Shown: positions 55,560-64,000 of the stretch, piece after piece
Layout of the letters: each line of letters begins with the position of its first letter
Position numbering within the stretch: the stretch's first letter is position 1
NCBI GenBank assembly: GCA_028571685.1
Contig: CM053141.1
Coordinates: 135,374,833 to 135,438,832, forward strand
DNA length: 64,000 nt
Origin: Heterohyrax brucei
Taxonomy: Eukaryota; Chordata; Mammalia; Hyracoidea; Procaviidae
Reading direction: 5' to 3'
Position numbers and translations under genes: made by a program
The notes under the pieces: model-generated
The model's input: the letters and a program-made list of their open reading frames with translations, nothing else
Database searches by the model: none
What the model was told of the DNA's origin: nothing

Positions 55560-56190
55560 GATATTAAACAAAATGCAGCAGAGAAGATGAAAAATTAAGC
55601 AAGCAGTTTGATCTGATGGAACACCAGTACTCTGAAATCCAACAGATCAATAACAAAATCAAACAGATAGAAAGTTCAATTCAAAGCCAGGAAAACAAAA
55701 TTGAACAAATGGAAAATGACAAGAAATCAGAAAAAAGAAAGAAGAAAAATGAAGAAGCATGTGGGACTTTATTGAGAGGAACAATCTACAATTAATTGGA
55801 GCTCCTGAACAGGGAGGGACACCTGAAAACACAGAGAGTAATGTTGCTGAGCTGGTGACAGAAAATTTCCCTGAAATTATGAAAGAAGAGAATATAGATA
55901 TCCAAGATGCATATCAAAGACCACTCGATATAGATCCCAAAAGAAAGACTCCAAGACATATTATAATCAAGCTTAATAAAATGAAACTTAAGCAGAAACT
56001 CTTAAAGGCAGCAAGACTCAAAGCAAAGCTAACATTCAGAGAGCAACCCTATAAGCTTTCGTCTGACTTCTCGGAAGAAGCAATGCTAGCACAGAGGCAA
56101 TGGGATGACACATTCAAAACCTTGAAGGAGAAAAATTTCCAACCAAGAATTATAGATCCTGCAAAACTGTCTTTCAGATATGAAAATTAA
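55560..56190 (+). pseudogene. L1-C ORF1 (RNA-binding chaperone) remnant
   Basis: A coiled-coil-like stretch lies in 55575-55740 (residues such as 'NKIKQIESSIQSQENKIEQ'). After a frame change comes the RNA-binding part from 55759: 'NNLQLIGAPEQGGTPENTE', 'FPEIMKEENIDIQDAYQRP', 'KTPRHIIIKLNKMKLKQKL', 'FREQPYKLSSDFSEEAM'. These are the RRM and C-terminal domains of L1 ORF1p, which binds L1 RNA. The coiled-coil and RRM are in different frames, so ORF1p is not made intact. The N-terminal boundary is uncertain. Confidence 0.85.
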
Positions 56191-56719
56191 ATTAAGACAT
56201 TTGCAGATAAACAGAAACTTAGAGACTTTGTAAAAACCAAGCCCAAATGACAGGAAATACTGAAAGAAGCTCTTGGCTTAGAAGAACAAAACCATTAGCT
56301 GTATATTTTAGGAGAAAATACAGGACACATCATCCAGAAACCAACTCAGTTAAGGAAGACTCCAAACTCAATCAAAACTATAATATTAAAAGAAGTGATC
56401 CAGTGATCATATCATGAAAACTGATACCATCATATTAAAAAGAGAGATGTACTACAGTAGTTATAGTCCTTCCAGATGAAAATGAAATTAATAAGACTTG
56501 TAGTAGCTGAAGTTGGTTTTAAACACAGATTAAACAGGTCACAGGGGTAGCCACAACGCATAATAAAGATGTAACATATCAAATCAAGAAACCTAATACA
56601 GGAGTCTGACCAACTACAAAACCAATACTGAAAAATGTGCAAAATCAACTCATAAAGAAGAATGTCCCAGAACAGAATAGTAACAACAGAGAAAACATCA
56701 ACAAAAAAATAACTGCATC

Positions 56720-59700
56720 ACAATGACAGCACTAAACACATACCTATTAATAATTATGTTGAACACTCCAGTAAAGAGACAATGAGTGACACCTTAGATC
56801 AAGAGACATGACCAATCTATATGTTGCTTACAAGAAACTCACCTTAGACTTAAAGATATGAACAAATTGAAAATTAAAGGTTGGAAGAATATATACCAAG
56901 AAAACAGCACACAAAGAAGAGCAGGTGTGGCAATACTAATCTCAGATAAAATAGTTTTAGAGTACAATCCACCATCGTGGGCAAGGATGGACACTATTTA
57001 TTGCTGAAAGGTTCAATACACAAGCAGGACTTAACAATGTTAAATATTTATGCACCCAATACTAGAGCATTTAAATACATGGAAGAAACACTGACTATGC
57101 TCAAAAATGAGATATATCACTCCACAAAAATAGTGGGAGACTTCAACACTCCACTCTCAATATTGGACAGATCGTCTAGGAAAAAAGCTAAGTAACACTC
57201 AAAAGATCTTATTGTCACAATTAACCAACTAGACCTCATTGACATATACAGAACTTTTTATTGATCAGCTGACAACTACACCTTCTCCAGTGCACATGGA
57301 ACATTTTCCAGAATAGACCATGTCTTAGGACATAAAGCAAATCTCAACAAAATCCATAACAGTGAAATATTGCAAAGCATCTTCTGAGACCATAAAGCCA
57401 TTAAAAGTCAAAATCAACAGCAGAGAAAGCATAGATAGAAATTAGAACTCATGGAAACTGAACATCTTGCTCAAAAAGCCATGGGATATAGAAGACATCA
57501 AGGATGAAATAAAGAAATTCATGTATTCAAATGAGAGAGAAAACACATGCTACCAGAACCTATGGGATACAGCCAAAGCAGTATTCAGAGGTCTGTTTAT
57601 CTCTGTCAATGCACACATCCAGAAAGAAGAAAGAAGCCAAACCAGAGAACTAACCCTATAGCTTGAACAAGTAGAGAGCGCACAACAGAGAAACTCCTCA
57701 GGCCCTAGAAGAAAACAGATCATAAAGCTCAGAGTGGAACCAGTTAGAGAATAGAAGAACAATTGAAAAAAAATTGAAAAGACCAAAAGCTGGCTTTTTT
57801 AAAAGATCAACATAAGCGGATAAACCACTGGCTAAATTTACCAAAGAAAAACAGGAAACAACCCAAATAAGAAATGAGAGGGGAGATGTTACAACAGATC
57901 CAACAGAAATCAAAAATACCATAACAGAATACTATGAAAGACTGTACTCTAACAGACTTGAAAACCTAGAGGAAATGGACAAATTTCTAGATTCATACCA
58001 AAACTATCACAAGGTGAAGCAGAACAACCTAGTAAGCCCATCACAGAGGAAGAGATTGAAAAAATGATCAAAAAACTGCCAACCAAAAAAAACAGTGGCC
58101 CAGATGGCTTCACTGCAGAAGTCTACCAAGCTTTTAGAGAAACTACTGAGGCTATTTCACAGTACAGAAAGAGATGGAATACTCCCCAATTCATTCTATG
58201 AAGCCAGCATAACCCTGATAATGAAGCTAGGGAAAAACCCAACAAAAAAGGAGAACTACAGAACAATATCACTCATGAACCTAGATGCAAAAATCTTAAA
58301 CAAAATTCTTGCCAATAGAATACAATGACATATCCAAAAAATAATCCATCATGACCAAGTTGGATTATACCAAAGGTAAAAGGCTAGTTCAACATCAGGA
58401 AAACAATTAATGGGATCAACCACATAAATAACACAAAAGACAAGAATCACTTGATTTTGTCAATTGATGCAGAAAAGACATTTGGTAAAGTCCAACACCC
58501 ATTCATGCTAAAAACTTTCAGCGAAATAGGAATAGATGGCAAATTCTTCAGTGCAATAAGGGCCATTTATACAAAGCCAACTGCCTACATCATCCTGAAT
58601 GGAGAGAGATTGAAACAATTCCCCTTGAAAACGGGAGCTAGACAAGGATGCCCATTCTCACCTCTCCTATTCAACATTGTACTAGAAATTCTAGCCAGAG
58701 CAATTAGACAAGATGAATAAATAAAGGGCATTTGCACTGGCAAAAAAGAAGCAAAAATCTCCCTATTTGCAGATGATATGATTGTATATGCAGAGAATCC
58801 TAAAGAACCCATAAGTAAACTATTCAAGCTGATAGAAGAGTTCAGCAAAGTCTCACGATACAAGATAAACATAAGTAAATCAGTAGGATTTCTTTACACT
58901 AACGATGAGATTATTAAAGAAGAAATCACCAAATCAATACCATTTACTGTAGCCCCCAAGAGGATAAAATATCTAGGAGTAAATCTAACCAGAGAAATAT
59001 CAGATCTTTCAAAGAGAATTATAAGAGCTTACTACAAGAAACTAAGAGAGACTTACATAAATGGAGAAACCAACCCTGCTCATAGATAGGAAGATTTAAC
59101 ATTGTGAAAATGTCTACTTTACCCAAAGCAATCTACTTATATAGTGCAGTCCCAATACAAATTCCTGTGACATTTTTTAATGAGATGGAGAAACAAATCA
59201 CCAACTTTGTTTGGAAATGGAAGAAACTCTGGATAAGTAAAGGGCTGCTGAAGAAGAGGAACACACTGGAAGCCCTCTCACTACCTGACTTTACAACCTT
59301 TTACGCTGACACAGTTGTCAAAACAGACTGGTATTGGTACAAAAAGAGACAGATAGATCAATGGAGCAGAACTGAGACCCCAGAGATGACACCATCTTCC
59401 TATGAACAGTTGATATTCAACAAAGACCCTAAGACATTAAACTCAGGTAAAAGCAATCTCTTCAACAAATGGTGCTGGAAAAATTGAATATCCATCAGCA
59501 AAAAATTGAGAGAATATCCATATCTCACACCTTATGCAAAAACCAACTCAAACAGGATAAAAGACCTACATATCAAATCTAAAGCAACAACGCACATCCA
59601 AGAAAAAACAATGGAGTTTTTAATATACAATGTAGACAGACATCAAAATCTGACAAAGCACAACCAACGGAAAATAGACAAATAGGAACTACTAAGAATC

Positions 59701-60348
59701 AAACACTTGCTTATCCAAAAACTTTATCAAAAGAACTAAAAGACCATTCTTACAGAATGGAAAAAAATATTTGGCAACTATATGTCCACCTATAGAATGG
59801 AAAAAAATATTTGGCAACTATATGTCAGACCAATAGATCTCTGTAATCCGTAAGGTACTAAAAAATATCAATAAGAAAAAGATAAGTAATCCAATTAAGT
59901 GATGGGGAAAGGGATTGACAGACACTTCTCTAAAGAGGAGATCCAGGCAGCCAAAAAACACATGCAGAAACGCTAACAAACACTAGCTATTAAAGAAATT
60001 CAAATCAAAAGTACAATGAGATACCATCTCACCCCAACAAGATTGGCCATGAGTCAGAAAATGCTAAACAATAAGTGCTGGAGAGGTTGTGGAGAAATCC
60101 AAACTGTCCTACAATGTTTGTGGGGTTGCAAAACGGTGCAACCTCTCTGGAAAGCAATCTGGCGCTTCTTTAAAATGATAGGAATAGATAGACCATTTGA
60201 ACCAATAATTCCACTGCTTGGAATATATCCTGCACAATCAAGGCACAGTAACAGATACATGCACATGAATGTTTATTGCAGCACAGTTCACAATAGCAAA
60301 AAGATGGAGTCAACCCATATGCCCAACAGCAGAGGAATGGATAGGTAA
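56720..60348 (+). pseudogene. L1-C ORF2 (endonuclease/reverse transcriptase) remnant
   Basis: Endonuclease residues are visible as 'ICCLQETH' (56819-56842), 'NIYAPNTRAFKYMEETL' and 'VGDFNTPLSILDRSS' (57130-57180). The polymerase domain shows '[11 protein letters not shown]' (about 58097-58130), '[19 protein letters not shown]' (58620-58675) and the catalytic box 'ISLFADDMIVYAENP' (58757-58801), with both Asp kept. The C terminus reads 'TPTRLAMSQKMLNNKCWRG' and the Cys/His motif '[18 protein letters not shown]', in which the usual His is Gln. Stops and frameshifts occur throughout. Normal ORF2p is about 1270 residues. Confidence 0.9.
59753..59829 (+). repeat. Local tandem duplication within ORF2
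   Basis: The segment 'agaatggaaaaaaatatttg' plus 'gcaactatatgtc' occurs twice with a 42-base period. Only one copy is expected from L1 structure, so it is a private duplication of this element. Confidence 0.88.
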
Positions 60349-61515
60349 ACTATAGTGTATATACTCAATGTAACATTATGCAATCATAAAGACCAATGAT
60401 GATTTTATGAAGCATCTCATAACCTGGCTTCAATTGGAGGACACTATGCTGAGTGAAAGTAGTTAGCAGCAAAAGGGCAAATATTGTATGAGACTCCTAC
60501 AATAAGAACTTAAAAACAGACTCATGCATAGAAGAAAAGACTCTTTGATAGCTGCAAAGGTGGGGAGGAAAGGAGGGCAAGGGTTTAGATTAGACAGTTG
60601 TTAGAAATTTGGTTGGGTGAATACTGTGACAGCACACATTAGAAAGAAGATGAATTTTAACCGGACTTCAACATAATATGTTTACTCTTCCCATCTTAAC
60701 CCAATATTGCAAGGACAGACTAGCTGGGCAGGAGTCCAGGGACCATGCTCTCAGGTGACATCAAGGTCAACTGGAATAGCTAGTGTTTTGCTAAGAGAGA
60801 CTCCTGCAACCCACACTAGTGAGTGGCGTCTGGGGTCTTAAAAGCTGCCAAGCTGCTATCTGAGGTAGAGCAAATGGTCGCAACTCAGCAGGAACAGATG
60901 ATCACCAAGGACCAAAATGACATGCGGGAAAGAGAACCCAGAAGACAGCGTGACCTACCTGATTGGGCGATTACATCGACATGTGACCAGAAGAACCAGA
61001 TGGTGCCCAGCCACCACCAGTGATAGCCGTTATGGGGCTCACAAAGTTGAGTATCACTGGCAACATGAGAATAAAAAGCTGTGCACCCTGAGATCTCCGC
61101 TATAAGACTGCAATTGATGGTCCAGGGGCCTCGGGGTTCCCCTGGGAGCATGGCCCCTGGCCTTGAATCTTCTCCTGTCCACAAATGATAATGGAGGTCA
61201 ACTCTTCAGACAGGAATGAATTGGACTTGGCAACACAGAGTGTCCATATATTGTTTGCGCACTTTATGATTTCATGCATCTACAGGTTGTCATCCTGCTG
61301 ACCTTTTACTGGAGATGGAGGAGAGGGTAGAAAGGAAGGGATAGGAGATTGTTACGAGGACATGACATGTATAGAACGGAGAGGAAGAGTGTGCAGTCAC
61401 TGGGCAAGGGAAGCTGTACACAGGCAGGCATGCAAATTTATATGGGATTATACATTTTCACTCACTCATAATTAAAAAAAAAATTAAAAAACAATAAAAA
61501 AATAAAAGTACTGGA
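60349..61515 (+). other. L1-C 3' UTR and A-rich tail
   Basis: Parallels the 3' UTRs of L1-A and L1-B in reverse ('taaaagctgccaagctgcta', 'gaaccagatggtgcccagcc', 'gcgcactttatgatttcatg') and ends in an A-rich tail (61471-61510). The frame at 60885-61184 on the minus strand is a shadow of this UTR. Confidence 0.85.
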
Positions 61516-62540
61516 TGTATAAAAAAATTCTGGTTTTGATCCTATTTTTTTCTTGGATGAGCTTTATCATTTTAGGTTTGATATTTAAGTCTTTTATCCA
61601 ATTGGAGCTGGTTTTTGTACAAGGTGTGAGATGTGGATCTTGTTTCAATTTTCTGCTGATGGATGTCCAATTTTGCCAGCACCGTTTGTTAAAGAGATTG
61701 CTTTTACTCAGTTTAAAATCTTAGGGCTTTTGTCAAATATCAACTGTTCATAGGAGGATGGTAGCATCTCTGGGGTCTCAGTTCTCTTCCATTGGTTTAT
61801 ATGTCTCTTTATGTACCAGTACCAGGCTGTTTTGACAACTGTGGCAGTGTAATAGGTTCTAAAGTTAGGTAGTGAGAGGCCTCCCAGTGTGTTCTTCTTC
61901 AGTAGTGTTTTACTTGTCCAGGGTTTCTTCCCTTTACAAAAAACACTGGTGATTTGTTTCTCCATCTCATTAAAAATATGTCACTGGAATTTGTACTGGG
62001 ATTGCATCATGTAAGCAGATTGCCTTGGGTAAAATAGACATTTTCACATTGTTAAGTCTTCCTATCCATGAGCAGGGTAGGTTTCTCCATTTATGTAAGT
62101 CTCTCTTAGTTTCTTGTGGTAAGGTCTGGCAGTTCTCTTTGTAAAGTTCTCTTGTTAGATTTATTCCTAGATATTTTATCTTCTTGGGGGCTATAGTAAA
62201 TGGTATTGATTTGGTGATTTCTTCTTTAATAATCTCTTTGTTGGTACAGAGAAATCCTACTGATTTACTTATGTTTATCTCATATCCTGAGACTTTGCTG
62301 AACTCTTCTATCAGTTTGAGTAGTTCACTTTTGGGTTCTTTAAGATTGTCTGCATATACAATCATATATTCTGCAAATAGGGAGATTTTTGTTTCTTCTT
62401 TGCCAACGCAGATGCCGTTTAATTCTTCATCTTGTCTAATTGCTCTGGCTAGAACTTCTAGTACAATGTTGAATAGGAGAGGTGAGAACGGGCGTCCTTG
62501 TCTAGTTCTCTTTCTCAAGGGGAATTGTTTCATTCTCTCT
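61516..62540 (-). mobile_element. L1-B continued: ORF2 reverse transcriptase, 5' truncated
   Basis: Continues L1-B from 54390. On the minus strand it encodes '[19 protein letters not shown]', a catalytic box mutated to 'ISLFAEYMIVYADN' and 'FTIAPKKIKYLGINLTREL' (61970-62533), then 'GLSLPNFRTYYTATVVKTA' (61708-61965). The element stops at 'attctctct' (62540), so L1-B is truncated within the polymerase domain. Total L1-B length without inserts is about 3.9 kb. Confidence 0.92.
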
Positions 62541-62774
62541 CAACAGCACTCAACAACAACAACATCGTATGTCTGTTTCCCATTTCTTCTGTCTCTCTGA
62601 TTCTGCATTACTTTTTAGGAACTGCTTGACTCTGAGTTTCCACCCACATGATTCTGCCACAGCCTGTATTCATGTCCATCTGATCCAGATTAATCCAATC
62701 AGCAATTGTCTCCTGAATGGAATGGAGCTGAAACTCTTTTTAAATTGTTGATACAGCCTTTCATTAAATAACAA
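62541..62774. other. Unassigned stretch
   Basis: A short CAA-rich run sits next to the truncated L1-B end. Nothing else is recognised. Confidence 0.4.
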
Positions 62775-62870
62775 ACCTTTTTAGAGCACTGCCTATGTTC
62801 CATATACTGTGCTAGACATGAAGATGATTATATCCAATGTACTATTACACAGTTACAATATAAGACGGCA
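62775..62870 (-). mobile_element. MIR-like fragment, reversed
   Basis: 'tagagcactgcctatgttcc' and 'atatactgtgctagacatga' match the reversed MIR end, but little else is kept. Confidence 0.42.
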
Positions 62871-62885
62871 GATGAATATGTATAT

Positions 62886-63442
62886 TGGGTCCAGCAATTA
62901 AGTCCACAAACTTAATTGCTCTAAGTGCTATGCACCTCATTGCTGAATATCGCTATGGTCACCTTCAAGTACTCCCCTTGGGTGGCTGTACACTGATGTC
63001 AGTGCCTAGCCAGTGCTTCAAAACAATGTTGGGACTCTTTTTTGTAATGGCCATTGTACACAGTGACACTGTAGAGTAACTTAGCAAATTTAATTTTATA
63101 GTTGTCTATGAGGGAATTTGTGGCCAGTAAACAAATAACTGTATTGGAACCCTGTTCCTAATCTCCTGATCTGGCCCCTATGAATTTTTTCTTTACCTGA
63201 AGACAAAGAAAATATTGTAAGCACAACGTTTTGATGACATTCAGGACATCAAGGGTAACACAACAGCAGCTCCCATGGCCATTCTAGAAAAAGAGTTCCA
63301 AAACTGCTTTGAAGGGTCAACCATGTGCTGGTGTCAATGCATAGCTTTCAAGAGGGGTCCTTCAAAGGTGACTGTAGTGATATTCAGCAATGAGGCACGT
63401 AGCACTTTTTCTAGAATGAGTTCGTGAACTCGATTGTCTGTT
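62886..63442 (+). mobile_element. Mariner-derived fold-back element, copy 2
   Basis: Same plan as 16701-17241. Left end 'cagcaattaagtccacaaac' pairs with right end 'gagttcgtgaactcgattgt'. The inverted homology again extends inward ('cctcattgctgaatatcgct' against 'agtgatattcagcaatgagg', continuing for about 130 bases). The transposase relic between the arms ('gatctggcccctatgaattt', 'tttgatgacattcaggacat') is more decayed and has no open frame. Confidence 0.85.
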
Positions 63443-63529
63443 CTCATACATAACCATAATGCAAAGACATGAAGTTCTTACGTGAGAGATGGCAACGGAC
63501 CAAGGATAGGAAATAAGAAAAGCAGTTAA

Positions 63530-63660
63530 TTGGAACACAGTTCTGTGTCTCCATTTCCTCATCAGCAAAATGCCGATAATGGTACCTGTTCTAGAAATTA
63601 AATGCGATGGTTTTAAGCACTTATATAACAAGAGCTTCATAAAGGCAAGCTCTTATTATT
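63530..63660 (+). mobile_element. MIR SINE
   Basis: 'tgtgtctccatttcctcatc', 'agcaaaatgccgataatggt', 'taaatgcgatggttttaagc' and 'gcaagctcttattattactt' follow MIR order. Confidence 0.7.
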
Positions 63661-64000
63661 ACTTTGTGAGTTTTTATTTTATAAAACTGTGATAAATTAG
63701 GAATTCTTTCTATTCTTTGACAACCTGAAGGGTAGAACTGAGATTTACATATAGATGGGCGCAGGTTTAAGTTCCAGTTTATGAGAATTCCCTAAAATTT
63801 AGTATTGTTCAAATTGAGACTGCAAAGGGGAGACAATGAGTGCACTGACACCAGCATTTTTCAGACTAGTGTCGAATGACCAACTGTCATAGAAGTTATA
63901 GCTGGGTTTTTTGCAACTGATGTGAGGTTGGTTAAATTCTGGGATGACAGAGATTTTACTTCAGATAAATTGTTACTGCCTAACTGAAATACTCAAACAC
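63661..64000. other. Unassigned stretch at window end
   Basis: Nothing recognised. Confidence 0.4.

Larger units (their letters stand above)
54393..61515 (+). mobile_element. Near full-length L1 (L1-C) nested in L1-B
   Basis: About 7.1 kb. The 5' end 'ggaggcggagtcaaaatggc' is typical of an L1 5' UTR start. It is followed by the 5' UTR (to about 55330), ORF1 remnant (to 56190), ORF2 remnant (56720-60348), a long 3' UTR (60349-61470) and an A-rich tail. The flanks 'tgtattaaaact' (left) and 'tgtataaaaaaa' (right) look like a decayed target duplication. L1-B sequence continues on both sides, proving nested insertion. Both ORFs are broken, so the copy is dead. Confidence 0.92.

Noticed and set aside
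54391-61515. L1-C as an active full-length L1
   Set aside because: ORF1 and ORF2 are both broken by several stops and frameshifts and the target duplication is decayed, although the 5' end and FADD box are intact.

Overview
This window is nuclear DNA of a placental mammal, almost certainly an afrotherian (elephant, sea cow, hyrax, tenrec or aardvark group, with elephant-like the best guess). The main evidence is about thirty copies, on both strands, of an AfroSINE-type SINE. It has a tRNA-like head (…ggtggt.cagtggttaagagc…), a body around 'aaccctatggggcagttct' and an RTE-like tail around 'gactcgacggcaac'. There are also RTE (BovB-like) LINEs, L1 elements with a lineage-specific 3' end, and mammal-wide MIR, L2, MER5 and MaLR relics. 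I found no host protein-coding gene, rRNA or functional tRNA gene. The window reads as intergenic or deep intronic DNA. Nearly every long open frame is either transposon-derived or a chance frame.

Layout. 1-5.4 kb is mostly unassigned old DNA with two AfroSINEs. 5.4-6.5 kb is a SINE/RTE cluster that includes a tRNA-Gly-headed SINE. 6.5-9.9 kb is the longest stretch without a recognisable repeat; its 8.0-9.1 kb part looks like conserved noncoding sequence. 11.0-11.5 kb is a solo MaLR LTR. 12.8-15.8 kb holds an RTE copy and a 400-bp inverted duplication. 16.7-17.2 kb is a mariner-derived fold-back element. 19.2-19.6 kb is a MaLR LTR. 22.0-23.2 kb is an RTE endonuclease fragment followed by an unclassified retroposon. 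23.3-24.8 kb is four alternating AfroSINEs and an old L1 3' end. 26.6-27.3 kb is a second copy of the unclassified retroposon. 29.4-31.3 kb is a MaLR with both LTRs and internal sequence. 31.8-36.9 kb is AfroSINEs and MIRs. 37.1-39.9 kb is the most complete RTE, with two inverted inserts. 41.5-42.0 kb is another MaLR LTR. 42-48.3 kb is AfroSINEs, an LTR-like block and the third retroposon copy, which has an 11-bp target-site duplication. 49.6-62.5 kb is an L1 complex: one short minus-strand L1 and one long minus-strand L1, the latter split by two solo LTRs and by a near full-length (about 7.1 kb) plus-strand L1. 62.9-63.4 kb is a second mariner fold-back element.

No gene network is present. 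The history is one of layered retrotransposition: RTE and L1 are the autonomous elements, AfroSINE and the A-tailed retroposon are their likely passengers, and all coding frames are now broken. The most unusual features are a near-identical 400-bp inverted repeat (12841-13242 / 14103-14500), two further inverted inserts inside the large RTE copy, two mariner derivatives sharing long fold-back ends, and the three-copy unclassified retroposon family. I see no convincing undescribed cellular system.
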